From assembly GCA_949825065.1 (NCBI GenBank), contig OX463859.1:26181847-26245846 (forward strand): a DNA stretch of 64,000 nucleotides. Direction: 5' to 3'. The position numbers and the translations under genes were made by a program. Below, piece after piece: positions 11,524 through 22,269 of this stretch. Below the pieces are notes generated by a model. That model was not told the DNA's origin and did not search any database. It saw only the letters and a program-made list of their open reading frames with translations. How positions within the stretch are numbered: the first letter of the stretch is position 1; every line of letters starts with the position of its first letter. The stretch is from Odontocerum albicorne (lineage: Eukaryota > Arthropoda > Insecta > Trichoptera > Odontoceridae).

Positions 11524-11925
11524 TTACTTTTGCTTTTGGTAATGTGATATGAAATATGTTATGTCAATATCCGAAGCAGTCCCCTTAAAAAGAGTTAAGG
11601 CCCTTCCAACAGGCATAGCGACTAGAATACCCGTTCTTGCGTATGTTATTGAGAACAGTTCTTGCCGGCGTAGTCTAGTGTAATTGTTAGGAACATTTAA
11701 CGTTAATCTTTGTAGTAATGCTGGACAGCTCACAACTCCTCGAACAAGTTTGACAACGTATACCAGGAGACGCAGATCTCTTCTTACGCTCAAGGAGTTA
11801 TACCCGGGCATGCCCAGCGGAAACTGAGTAAGATAAATCCATAGATAGACACCAAACTCACTCATATAGAGATATCGTAGATATTTTTTTTGTACTTTCT
11901 CCAGCATGAGTGAGTTCTGCGCCCC
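11524..11925 (-). pseudogene. Jockey-superfamily LINE RT C-terminal fragment
   Basis: The open frame on the minus strand (about 127 codons) reads LEKVQKKYLRYLY near its start, then GYNSLSVRRDLRLLVYVVKL, CPALLQRLTLNVP, and GRALTLFKG...DID near its end. This is the standard succession at the carboxy end of jockey-type ORF2. The catalytic domain is absent, so it is a 5'-truncated copy, but the remaining frame is intact and it is younger than its neighbours. The true coding frame continues in from a missing 5' part. Confidence 0.8.
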
Positions 11926-12154
11926 CGCCGGGTTTCAAATGCAAGCATTGCTTTATAGTTTGCAACGGATCAATGAATTAAACAACGCTTTGAGCACCAT
12001 TTGTGAATCTAAATAAAGGGCTAACGCAGGCAATTATAACGTTGTGAGAATTATCTGAGAGTACAATATAATAGCTAGTTTGGATGTGGAGATATTTGGT
12101 TCAACGCTGTTACAGTTTGGGAAAATGATGGCTGAATAGACAGAAGAAAAAGTG

Positions 12155-12312
12155 TAATATTTTCTCTCCATTTACATAATTAATAGCATTTTTCTCTCCA
12201 TTTACATAATTAATAGCATTTTTCTCTCCATTTACATAATTTATAGCATTTTTTCTCCATTTACATAATTAAGAGCATTATTCTCTCCATTTACATAATT
12301 AATAGCATTTTT
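12155..12312 (+). repeat. Minisatellite, about 31 bp x 5
   Basis: Five units of TTCTCTCCATTTACATAATT + AATAGCATTT with single-base differences. Confidence 0.9.
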
Positions 12313-12319
12313 ACTAACC

Positions 12320-13335
12320 TGTTTAAATTATCTGTAATATTTAGTAACGCTATTATGTATTTATTAATTAAGTAGTGTTATATAATATCTAATAAAAATA
12401 AAACAAAAATAAGCTTACTCACACGTTTTTTCTAAAATACTAGCAATGTTATTGTAATATGGAATTACAACCAACAACACAAGAAAAGAAAGTAAGATGA
12501 AAGTATGAAAAAGTTAGTAGTATGGGATTCGAATCAAAGCAAAATAACCTAAATTAACGTAAGTGAAAACTTAAATGAACACCCTCGAGGACAGGGAAGA
12601 AAAAAATAGATTCGCTGAGAAGAGTGAATAAAATAATAAAAATAAATCGATTGAACAAATGAACTCAAAGAAAATTATGTTCGGATATAAAAAATAAAAT
12701 AAACGCTTTTAAGAAAGTTTATACCTTTTTTTTCCTGAACCTGAATTAAATCCAAAATATGTCGCATCGAGTTCAACCAGTCCACAGAAATCGAAATTTA
12801 ATTTAGAAATACGGAAATCGAGATCCCTTTACCTTTATATAAACACAGAATCAAATCACACGCTAACAGGGGAGAATAAATTGACTCCCGTACGAATCTT
12901 TTGAACTCAAATCGTAAAACCTCATTCGGAATATTTGATTATTTAAAAGAAAAACAGGAATAAATTGTGTTTAAAACATTATTTTCTTATTACTTTGCCG
13001 TTCATCATAAATAAATTATTCTTTATAACTTTATTATCATAAATAAAGTATTTTGGAACTTTATAATCATACATAAAGTATTTTGTACGCCAACATTTGT
13101 ATGAAGATTGTTTGAAATTATAATTCGTTTATTTGATAAAACAATTACATAAGTGGAAGTTTATACGCCTAGCGTTTGTATGATTTTAATCGGAATTTAA
13201 TTTAATTTATTTAAAATATTCATTTTTATAGTTCAGGTTTCCTAATCCAAACAATTAGGGAAAATATACGAGTACATAAAAAGTTAAATTAAACTTGACA
13301 AAAAATTAAAATAAATTTTTGAATTGTGAATAAAA
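12320..13335. other. Unassigned AT-rich stretch
   Basis: No frame or dispersed repeat recognised. Short ATAAATAAAGTATTTTG repeats near 13000-13085. Confidence 0.5.
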
Positions 13336-13902
13336 GATTAAGGTTACTTTATTACATTAGAGGTGACAAGTGTTTACAAAAGTTTATTTCAAAACAATTA
13401 ACAATATTAAGATATGAGAAAATAATGTAAAACCTTGTTACGTTAGAGGTGACAAGCGTTTACAAAAGCTTATTTCAAAACAAATAACTATATTGAGATA
13501 TGAGAAAATAATGTAAAACCTTGTTACATTAGAGGTGACAAGTGTTTACAAAAGTTTATTTCAAAACAATTAACAATATTGAAAATAATGTAAAACCTTG
13601 TTGCATTAGAGGTGACAAGCGTTTACAAAAGCTTATTTCAAAACAAATAACTATATTGAGATATGAGAAAATAATGTAAAACCTTGTTACATTAGAGGTG
13701 ACAAGTGTTTACAAAAGTTTATTTCAAAACAATTAACAATATTGAAAATAATGTAAAACCTTGTTGCATTAGAGGTGACAAGCGTTTACAAAAGCTTATT
13801 TCAAAACAAATAACTATATTGAGATATGAGAAAATAATGTAAAACCTTGTTACATTAGAGGTGACAATTGTTTACAAAAGTTTATTTCAAAACAAATAAC
13901 TA

Positions 13903-14860
13903 ATATGCGTATCCAGAAAGTAAGTGTACTGAGGCTCTCACGACCGGATGGATTTTATTTTCGACATGTTGGCTACACTTCCGTGTAGCCTGACCCTTCC
14001 CCTCCGCAACGAGACCAGTTCGAGGTCAGTACGTTGAGAAGTGTCGACGCGACAACACGTTTCGTGAAAAATGTCAATCCAATCTTCCGCCAAGTGCGAA
14101 ATACGCGGCGTCATCCGTTATCTCGTTTGGAAGGGAAAACCTCCGGTTGAGGTTTATAATGAGGTGAAAACTGCATATGGTGATAAATCTATGAATCTTA
14201 CGAGTGTGTACAAGTAGTGTCGCGAGTTTAAAAACGGTCACGTCACACCTCTTCACCCTCCGCCAAAAAGTTCAAAACCACAATTTCAGCCAAGAAAAAC
14301 ATGGCATCCGTGTTTGGGATTGTCAAGGCATAATTTTTATTGAATATATGTCTCAAGGGGAGACCATCAACTCTGCAAAATACTGTGAGACCCTAGAAAA
14401 ATTGCGGAGGGCGATTCAGAACAAGAGGAGAGGCATGCTGACAAAGGGAGTCTGCCTGCTGCACGACAATGCCAGACCACACACGGCCAACGCCACGAAG
14501 GAACTGCTCGCCTCGTTTAAATGGGATGTCCTGAACCATCCCGCGCATTCCCCTGACCTAGTACCTTCAGATTACTATCTCTTTACCTCCCTGAAGCTGC
14601 ACATGGATGGAAAAAGGTTTTTAACCGACGAGGAGGTAAATGAGGAGGTGGCGAAGTAGACGGAGGGGTTGGCGGGAAACTACTTCGAGGAAGGCATCAA
14701 AAAGTTGATACCCCGCTTCACCACCTGCATTGAGAGGAATGGCGACTATGTCGAAAAATAGCTTACATATGTACTACGGTAACCACGTAATTTTTTTGTT
14801 TAAATAAAAAAAATTGTAACCTACAAAAATTCAGTACACTTACTTTCTGGATAGGCCTCG
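13903..14860 (+). mobile_element. Decayed mariner element inserted in the tandem array
   Basis: The ends share TATCCAGAAAGTAAGTGTAC in inverted orientation (13910-13930 and 14833-14853), with a 7-bp outer part that has diverged. The array unit resumes after the element, with TA at both junctions (13901-13902 and 14861-14862), which is the mariner target duplication. At about 960 bp it is shorter than a full mariner (about 1.3 kb). Confidence 0.85.
14071..14761 (+). pseudogene. mariner transposase pseudogene (DD34D)
   Basis: Transposase of a cut-and-paste mariner; the normal protein binds the inverted repeats and cuts with a DDD triad. An ATG at 14071 opens the N-terminal DNA-binding part (CEIRGVIRYLVWKGKPP), which meets a stop at about 14216. 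An internal deletion then joins it to the catalytic region. There HDNARPH holds the second aspartate and SPDLVPSDYYLF the third, with 34 residues between them (DD34D). The block with the first aspartate is missing or unrecognisable. A one-base frameshift lies near 14310 and a stop at 14657. The tail ends in NGDYVEK. Not functional. Confidence 0.85.
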
Positions 14861-15089
14861 TATATTGAGATATGACAAAATAATGTAAAATCTTGTTACA
14901 TTAGAGGTGACAAGTGTTTACAAAAATTTATTTCAAAACAATTAACTATATTGAGATATGAGAAAATAATGTAAAACCTGGTTACATTAGAGGTGGCAAG
15001 TGTTTATAAAAGTTTATTTCAAAACAATTAACAATATTGAGATATGAGAAAATAATGTAAAAAACCTGAAAAGAATATAAATACTCGTA

Positions 15090-15860
15090 TATGTATATCT
15101 TAAAAATTAAAAATATCTATCTGAGGGGACAATCGGTTGAGAAGTGTGATTGCTCTACCTACGGACATTTCCAAAGGCATGTTGGTTCTGCTGGCTGGTT
15201 TAATAAACAACCTGCGAGTGCTTTGCCTCAGATAATCATCTGGAACATACAATTTAAGTATGTTCAAAACGACTAGCTTTATCAGATAACTCCTGAGAAA
15301 TAGTGAACACCCGATCACAAGGACCTTCCACTCTCTATTGTACGAGTAATATAGGAAGCATTCATACTTTCCATATATTGTATCCATACTTTCTTATGAA
15401 GAGACAGCGTAGAAAACTTTTCTGAGTGTTTTTAGCATAAGGGAGTATGTACCCCGGCTGGTATTATAATTTAGAACGTGTTCTCTCATGTAGAGGCTGT
15501 GTAGTAATCTTTTGGTTCCCATATTATGGAATATATCCTCTCATGTAGAAATAGCGTATAATTTTTTTCTGTACTCTCTTTAGCATAAAGGGATACGTAA
15601 CTCACACTGATAGTCATATTACACAACGTTTTTTTTTATAATCACTAACAAGAGAATTATATAATATTCGGAAGACATAGGTGCCTGAAAATAATTTGAT
15701 GGTACGAATAATAAACCCGAGCATCTTGTTCGCTTTATGACAAATATGTTTAATTTGTAAATTTGATGGAAGTTCGCTATTAAATACAAAATTCAAGTCC
15801 TTTGTTTCATTCAGCCGAGATACCTGCTGATCATTTAAAAGAGAACAAAGGTAAAGTGTG
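15090..15860 (-). pseudogene. Jockey-type LINE RT remnant
   Basis: On the minus strand, 15860-15614 reads LNDQQVSRLNETKDLNFVFN, then KANKMLGFIIRTIKLF, typical of the region following the RT palm. After degraded sequence with a partial duplication, 15270-15100 reads LKLYVPDDYLR...RLF, then RTNMPLEMSVGRAITLLNRL, the usual carboxy end. The two halves are in order but out of frame with stops. It lies directly beyond the end of the tandem array. Confidence 0.7.
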
Positions 15861-16059
15861 CTTCGTGGTATACTTTATACAACAATGTAAATTATTTACC
15901 TTTCAAGATATTTTGTAAACCTTCCGTTTTTAATTTCTTCATTTCTATGGATGCAAGTTTTACAATTAAAAGGTAATTATTAATAATCAATATTAATTTT
16001 GATCACCCGATTTAGTACCATCTCAAAGTGCTCTTCTTAATTGTATTTGTTACATAATC

Positions 16060-16328
16060 TTTAAGTTCATACTCGTATTCATCTTAAATAACTTTATCCT
16101 GTATTGTCATATCTCCACAGTTTTGGCATTTCTATAGAACTATTTCGGCTCTTAACGAACTAATTTAATCCTTTTCCACGTTTCACTTCCATAAATCAAA
16201 GTGGATAATAGAAAAATATTTAAGGCTATCGTCTTAGCAGATTTTGTTTCCTATAGCTGTACCCTGTTTGATATTTCTCGATACTCTTAATTGATCTGAA
16301 AAAATACAGTTGATATCTTTAACTTGAC
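16060..16328 (-). pseudogene. LINE family alpha fragment, 3' half
   Basis: The reverse complement contains the block with GAAACGTGG...AAAAGG, the ATTTATGGAAGTG region and AAATCTGCTAAGACGATAG, as in the copies at 3060 and 23166. It is separated from its 5' half (16540-16760) by the foldback at 16331-16490. Confidence 0.55.
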
Positions 16329-16330
16329 AT

Positions 16331-16490
16331 TGTAATTTGTTTTATCAAATACTATTTATTCCACTTTATGTAACGGTATAACCCTACCGGTTTCAAGGTT
16401 TTTACTTCATCATCAGGGAGCACAAACAAGACTTAGGGTTATACCGTTACATAAAGTAGAATAAACAGTGTTTGATAAAAACAAATTAGA
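16331..16490. mobile_element. PLE-1 terminal foldback inserted in a LINE remnant
   Basis: The left arm 16331-16388 (TTTGTTTTATCAAATACT... through CGGTATAACCCTACC) is the inverse of 16433-16488 with few mismatches. Between them sits the hammerhead-like block, which on the minus strand reads CTGATGATGAAG then CCTTGAAACCGG. LINE alpha sequence lies on both sides, so the foldback interrupts it. Confidence 0.75.
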
Positions 16491-16539
16491 ATGTCTTTAA
16501 ACCTCAACAATGTTAATGCTTTAACTATAAATAATACAT

Positions 16540-16765
16540 ACTTAACTTGTTTGAATCTTTAATTTTTCTCCCATTTATCGGATTTACTTCCATGATTTTG
16601 GATTTCCAAATATCGTTTTTAGACCTTTCTTATAAGACTCCGTGATTCATCCTAATTATCTACCATGTCATCAACATACAGCAATGCGCACTCTAAAATT
16701 TTCAAATGTTTTGGTCAATAAATTCAGATCTGACTGAAACATTAAACAACTTGGAATTTCGCGAC
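16540..16765 (-). pseudogene. LINE family alpha fragment, RT catalytic part
   Basis: The minus-strand frame gives LLYVDDMVDN, the F/YxDD catalytic box of reverse transcriptase, followed by a stop and sequence resembling the segment after the box in the 3060 copy. Confidence 0.55.
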
Positions 16766-16769
16766 AATC

Positions 16770-17185
16770 ATTCAGATATTTATTAAATCCCTAATAATAT
16801 ATTACAATGTCACTTTTGGAGAAATACGTTAGAACGCATTCATATAATAAGAGGTGATGCAATTAATTTGTCCCGAATCCACGTTTTCTTATATTATTTA
16901 TATAGAAGAGGAAAATACATAGAATTAATAATACGTTCCTGAAGGAAAGTGCTGATTTATATAATGCCACACCTTCAAATTAAAAAAAATATTCAACAAA
17001 AATAATTTTTGACAGGGGGGGAGTAAGAAGTTTCGAGCTTAAGGAGATCTCTACGTTGGGATGTGAGTGAATGATTAATACGAATACGGAGCATATGATA
17101 TGGATATTTTTTTTGAGATTATGATGCGTTTAGAATTGCGTACGTGATAGCTTTGTTTTGTAGTAAAAGGCTTGTTTCCCCACTT
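16770..17185. other. Unassigned stretch
   Basis: Nothing recognised apart from an A-rich patch at 16980-17010. Confidence 0.5.
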
Positions 17186-17189
17186 GGAG

Positions 17190-17375
17190 GTTGTGGATTA
17201 AAGTCCCGCTAGAACCCAGATTTTTTAATAAGATTCCTTCTTAGTTTTCACCCAAGGCTTCTCTATAACAACTTTCTTGTTGGTTGTAAGAGGTCGCCAC
17301 ATAGCAATAAACCCACCAAGTTACACTATAGTATATATGATACAGCGAAAGTGTAATACGATACCATATAACTTG
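17190..17375 (+). mobile_element. SINE-A, partly degraded
   Basis: Has the T-arm-like ACTTGGAGGTTGTGG..AAAGTCCCGCTAGAACCCAGA, then TTTTCACCCAAGG, TTGGTTGTAAGAGGTCGCC and GCGAAAGTGTAATACGA, in the order of the intact copy at 29311-29500. Confidence 0.65.
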
Positions 17376-17439
17376 AGATTTAGGTAAATGTAAAGATGGG
17401 AAAGTGGAGTGTGTATTTTTTTGTTGTTTTTGTATTTAA

Positions 17440-18080
17440 GAAAAACGTATTTTATTTATTTATTTATTTACATGATAGGCTATTGTATGAGTACACCTTA
17501 TATGAAAAATAAGAGGAACAATATAAAAAAAAAAAACTAATATAAAAAGGATACTCAATTTTCATGGATTTGGGTTTGTTGCCTTTTATTTGTCATTCCC
17601 CTAGTAAACTAAACTTTGTTTTTATCTTACTAACGATATATCGTCATCATCATTGTCAACCAGGGTCGACCCCCTGCTGGGTGAAGGTCTCCCAAAGTTG
17701 ACTCCAAATAGTTCGGTTGTTTGCTCGTTGGTGCCATGTGATGCTGCCATGCTTCCTGATTTATCTACAATATCTATCCAGCGTACCTTCGGTCTTCTTC
17801 TGGGCGTCTTTATGCCTCTTGGGTACCATTGGATCATTTCAGATGTCTATCGGGAATCTGAAATTCTGGCTATGTGTCCTGCCCATTGCCACTTTTACTT
17901 CCACTAAGGACATATAAACATGTAAAATAAGTTGTTACCTTTTTTATTGTTGATTGATATTTTAATACACCTGTCACAAACTATCACCAACTTGATAAGT
18001 TGTGACTCTAAGTCATATGTATGTACCACGATGGTCAATCCTTCGTGTACTTTATCATTTCAAATAAATCACTTCTACAC
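17440..18080 (-). repeat. Dispersed repeat E, interrupted by a LINE 3' end
   Basis: Shares GGATTTGGGTTTGTTGCCTT, CCCCTAGTAAACTAAACTTT and GGACATATA..CATG with copies at 23460, 62885 and (opposite) 42650. The TTTATTTATTTATT run at its left end is the (AAAT)n tail of an element lying on the minus strand. Interrupted at 17636-17907. Confidence 0.6.
17636..17907 (-). pseudogene. LINE 3' terminal fragment inserted in repeat E
   Basis: On the minus strand it reads WQWAGHIARISDSR, MIQWYPRGIKTPRRRPKVRW, then ID..DKSG and a GAT-rich tail coding DNDDDD, the classic carboxy end and tail of an insect LINE. Repeat E resumes on the other side. ACTAACGATAT (left) and ACTAAGGACATAT (right) may be the target duplication. 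The overlapping plus frames are shadows. Confidence 0.7.
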
Positions 18081-18084
18081 CACC

Positions 18085-18640
18085 TGAAAAAATACATTCT
18101 TAATAGATGATTATATCATTTCCTTTCTAAACTTAAAATAAAAATCTTTATTTTTTGTAATATCAACATTGTAATGATTTTGCTGTAAAATATAAAAAAA
18201 ATGATATTTGAGAATATCATTTAATGGAATCAACATGTCTCTCGGGAACATCAAAGAAACTCTTTATTACGACACAAAACGGTGGATTATGAAAACGGGG
18301 AAAAGCGTTAGCACAAATTGAAAGAAATTCATAGCCATCGTTTGTGTCTTCTTGACAAAAAAAAGGAAGTAAAGTTATAAATTAGGAGTAATGAACGTAA
18401 AATAAATATATATACAATACAATATGTAGTTACACCGTAAAATAAAACAACATATTTTTGTACAAAAAAAGTAATGCACATTGTGTATTACAAAATGGGA
18501 TTTCGGACTAATTTTTAAGGTTTTTGAAAGACACCTAGTTGAGTCCAAAAGTTTCAGGTCCTAGAATGTCAAAAAATGAAATAAGTAATAAAATAAAATG
18601 AATATAGTCATACTGCAGTTTAATAAACCAAGTGTTTTTA
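18085..18640. other. Unassigned AT-rich stretch
   Basis: No gene or known repeat seen. Confidence 0.5.
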
Positions 18641-18642
18641 GA

Positions 18643-18850
18643 AGGACGACCTCCGTGGCCTGGTGGTAAGGCGCTTGTCTGCCGATCCGGAGGTTGCGGG
18701 CTCGATCGCGGCTGGTATCCAGATTTTATAAAGTAGAATTCCAATCTGGTTTTCACTTAGAGCATTCACATTAAAACATATTTCTGGTTGGTTGGAAGAG
18801 ATTGCCACATGGCAATAAACACGCCAGGTGAAATAAACGATAAAAAAAGG
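18643..18850 (+). mobile_element. SINE-A copy with tRNA-like head
   Basis: Starts CCTCCGTGGCCTGGTGGTAA, continues with a T-arm-like GGTTGCGGGCTCGATCGC, then GGTTTTCACTTAGAGC, GGTTGGTTGGAAGAGATTGC and CAATAAACACGCCAG, ending in an A-rich tail. The head resembles tRNA A and B boxes, so it would have been transcribed by RNA polymerase III. Confidence 0.85.
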
Positions 18851-18854
18851 ATTC

Positions 18855-19535
18855 ATTAATCTGTTTAATATTACTGAATAATATTCTGAATTTCCTGGAG
18901 GGAATGCTTTTGCTGGTCTGTGTTGACAAGGGTCATCTTCGATAGATTCTCTGACTAAGCGAAACTGCTAAGCACAATATTTTACTTTGAATTATGACTG
19001 AAAATATTTTCCGTATACAGCATCTAAACGTCGTTTGAGTTCTCTCTGACTTTTCCTTTCTTTTGAAAGAAAATGACAAACGAGGATAACTCTAGTTGAC
19101 ATACCTGGTAGAGGTAGAACATTTTAACTGTAATACCGCCTTACCATGCGTGGGCATACACGTTCTCACTTATTCAGACTGGAACTGTTTAACCTTACAG
19201 TTATCAAAATGCACTGCATAAACATTATAAGACTAAATAAATATTATATTATATATTTATTCATTGATCAAACGACATGTTTTACCTGAGTTGATTGAAA
19301 GCCATCTTATGAATGGAAAAACCTCTGTGCATTGTTGGGATAATTTTTTATGGCTCAAAACCGGATGTTCTTTTTCTGTTTAACAAATTATTCACGTTAA
19401 TATTGTTAAAATATAGATTTGTAATTACCAAGGCACCGTGGAGTTCCTTCGTTAGATATGATAATCCTTTTTACAAATGAGTAACTAAAGGAATATCCCT
19501 AAAGCCTTTACAAATCAACATTTTTAAATGTTCCA
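18855..19535. other. Unassigned stretch
   Basis: No recognised element. Confidence 0.5.
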
Positions 19536-19539
19536 TTGT

Positions 19540-19700
19540 TAAAAAAGGTATAATGGCACGCTGGGTGGACGAAATACATAAGCAAGCAGTGATTACCTGG
19601 CAGCAGTGCAAAAGAACTGGATTCTTTTGGAAACAACTTGGAGGGGCCTAAATCCTGCAGAGGATGAATGTAGGCTGATAATAATGATATAATATATAAT
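19540..19700 (+). pseudogene. LINE 3' terminal fragment
   Basis: The frame reads ARWVDEIHKQAVITWQQCKR, then WKQLGGA, close to the R-W-[IV]-D-[DE]-I...W..L carboxy end of many insect LINEs. It finishes in GATAATAATGATAT, a simple-repeat tail. Confidence 0.6.
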
Positions 19701-19704
19701 GGAA

Positions 19705-20150
19705 GGGCCTGAACTCTTTGAACGGGCCTGCTTCGGATATTGATATATTTCATGTATTACCGAAAGCAAAAGAAAATTTTCTTCTTAGATTGAGCGCGTT
19801 AGCAAGCACTCATCAACATATTTTTTTAACGACAGAAAAGCGTATTTTACATGCAAATGAATATACGAGTATAACAAGTTATACAAGTACTTAAAATTAT
19901 TGACAAAATAATACAAAACTTTATCTTAAACTAACATGAAGATACAAAAAGCAGTAGTAATAATACATTTCAGTCATTGTTTAAAATTATTTAATATTAA
20001 CATATATATTTAAGTTTAATATATGTATGTATACCACAAAACATTACCAAACTTCACCAAGCTGACTTATGTAATTGTCGAAAACTTTTTCACAGTGATA
20101 TTTAAGTGATTTGGAGTATACTTATGTATGTGTATGTTTGTGTGTGTATA
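19705..20150. other. Unassigned AT-rich stretch
   Basis: Nothing recognised; (TG)n-like sequence near 20120-20150. Confidence 0.5.
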
Positions 20151-20154
20151 TGTA

Positions 20155-20335
20155 TAATTTTTTTTTAAAGAATATATATGACCGAAGTCATAGGTATCCT
20201 TATACCCTCGAACACTAGGCGGAAAAAGTGCTTGTGTCGTTCGAGAGGAATAGCACAACGCGGAGTTCGAACCGACGACCTTCCGCACGGAAGTCCAGTG
20301 CGTTACCGCTCAATCATGCACCTCACGTGTTTTTA
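20155..20335 (-). mobile_element. SINE-B copy with tRNA-like head
   Basis: Read on the minus strand it begins GTGCATGATTGAGCGGTAAC (A-box region), GGTCGTCGGTTCGAACTCCG (B box), then CGAACGACACAAGC, TTTTTCCGCCTAGTGTTCGA and GATACCTATGACTTCGGTCA, with a T-rich end. A second SINE family, unrelated to SINE-A outside the tRNA-like head. Confidence 0.8.
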
Positions 20336-20339
20336 CATC

Positions 20340-21240
20340 ATTATTTAAAAATTTTACATATCTTTTAAATTTTTTTTTATTTAATAAAATTTTTGTTTTA
20401 CATAATTTTTTCTTTTCATATAATTTTTTTTTAAATAATTTTTTTAATGGTAATATTTTTTGTACTTTTCAATGTTATTGGGCTAAGTCTGTATTGATAA
20501 AATAAATACATTAATTAATTAAATAAATAAGTAAATGTTTTTAAAAGAGTAGTCATGTAAATGCCCAGACAGTTTTTTTTTATGAATCAGGATTGCTGTA
20601 GATTTATGATAAACAAAAACATATTTACATTGAGCGCCTCTCTTCCAGTTTCTTTTTTTATCGGCCTTTTATGTCATCATCCCTTATTCCAGTATCAGAT
20701 TTAGATCATACAGAAACGTTTCAGACGCTCACGAATAGCAAATACCGTCATACTACGAGTATAAGCCGCCTGTTGCTATAAAGAATTTATATCAAAATTT
20801 ATGATTGTTAGAAAATTTCTAATATTCCTCGGGATTATGTTTTCAAAATGTTGGTATAAGAATTATGATTCTAGTTTTTTTTAATATTTTGATAATAATG
20901 GAAAATATTTTATAAAAACAGGTAGTGGGGGCTGAACACAAGTGCTTTAAGATTTAGTAAGTGTAAAAAAGCTTAAATTTTTTTACCTTCACCTCCACAA
21001 TCATTGTGGGTGGGTGATAATACAATTGCTTTAAGATGCTCTGAGTATAAAACTATAGTTCACTTTGTGTGTCAAAAAAACCTTAGCTTTTGACCTTAAA
21101 TCCATGGCCTAGTGGTACAAAAATTTTTAAAATATTTTTTATTTAAATAAACTGCCCACAAGCTAAACATAATGTTGAAAAAAAAATTCAAAGGAATAAA
21201 AATAATATCACATTATTGTCGCACAAATACATGTATCCAT
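20340..21240. other. Unassigned AT-rich stretch
   Basis: Long T/A tracts; no frame with content. Confidence 0.5.
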
Positions 21241-21242
21241 AC

Positions 21243-21870
21243 CAGTGGTGGCCGGTGGACAAAATAATTGGGGATTCACCAGAGTAGGTATCCAAATACT
21301 AAATAATATATAGAAAAAAAAATTACGTACTTATTTATAAAGAAGTTCTATTCTCCGCTCTTTTCGTTTAGCGAAGACCTCAATGAACCTTTTGTTGAAA
21401 TCAAGTATAGACTGAATTAGCTCTTTTTCGATGCTTGATATTGATAAAGCGTTCAGTATGTCCTGGCTCATCGTATTTCTCAAAAATGATTTTATCCTTT
21501 TTAACGTAGAGAAACACCTTTCACTCTCAACAGAAGTCATTGGAATAGTGCATACGAGTTTAAATAACTTTACAGTCTGAGAAAAATCTTCTAGTAAACC
21601 AGTATTATAAAAAAATTGTAAAATAAACAAAGCGCCATCAGCATTGGCAAAATCATCGCGAGTATAAATTGCACTGAGTTCACCTTTTAATTGAACTTTA
21701 TTTAAAAAATCGTATGTTTTTACCGTCAAAATAAAATCATGTTCGGGAAATTTTGATCTATACTCAGTAAATTTTTCGCAATAGAGTAATTTTGCTGCAG
21801 TTAGGTGATTACAACATAAATTGAAAACAAAGATGGAATCAGATAGGTTCAACTTTACAAATCCTCAAAA
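21243..21870 (-). pseudogene. hAT transposase C-terminal fragment with terminal repeat
   Basis: An open minus-strand frame of about 173 codons (21852-21331) contains FPEHDFILTVKTYDFLNK, then CTIPMTSVESERCFSTLKRI, FLRNTM and ALSISSIEKEL. This is the hAT dimerisation domain as found in ZMYM1-like insect transposases. The amino-terminal and catalytic regions are absent. The downstream end shows CAGTGGTGGCCGGTGG at 21243, a typical hAT terminus. No matching left end or 8-bp duplication was found. The remaining frame is intact but starts without a plausible ATG. Confidence 0.8.
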
Positions 21871-22053
21871 AGCACGGGGAAAAATATCACAAAACGAAAT
21901 AACACAATAATCAATCAAATACAATGACACGATAATCAATCAAAACACAGGACAAAGAAGGTTCTCAAAAGTCCTCAAAAGACACGCAGGATCCCACTCC
22001 AAGTATTGGATATTCGGAAGTGCCTTTTCAGGCACTCCTTATAGGTAAAAAAA

Positions 22054-22268
22054 CTACGAGACCGTAGCGTAATCATTTCCGATCCTGTGCAGTCTAGGCA
22101 TGAGAGAATTCGCAAAATAATTTGTTCTATAATTTCCAAATACAAATGTGCCTTGAATGCTTATCAATTCCAAAAGTTTCGGACAATCGGTCATTCCATT
22201 CACGGTTTTGAAGAGTACAATCAAGTCCGCTAATATTAGTCGATCAGAGAGACTTCGCAAATTTAGGT
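22054..22268 (-). pseudogene. Jockey/CR1-like LINE RT C-terminal fragment
   Basis: The minus frame reads NLRSLSDRLILADLIVLFKT, NGMTDCPKLLELI and NSLMPRLHRIGNDY, the usual carboxy-terminal blocks of jockey-type LINEs. It is cut on its 5' side by the foldback element starting at about 22270. Confidence 0.7.
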
Positions 22269-22269
22269 C

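Larger units (their letters stand above)
13340..15062 (+). repeat. Tandem array, 86-bp units with a dimeric higher-order repeat, split by mariner
   Basis: About nine units containing TTAGAGGTGACAAG and TTACAAAAG..TATTTCAAAACAA. Two unit types alternate: one with AAGTGTTTACAAAAGTTT...CAATTAACAA, the other with AAGCGTTTACAAAAGCTT...CAAATAACTA. In the middle the first type lacks 9 bp, giving a 163-bp dimer that repeats almost exactly. The seventh unit is cut by the mariner at 13903-14860, and the last units no longer alternate. Confidence 0.9.

Noticed and set aside
17653..17917. Plus-strand proteins at the LINE 3' fragment
   Set aside because: They are shadows of the minus-strand LINE carboxy end, which has clear family motifs.
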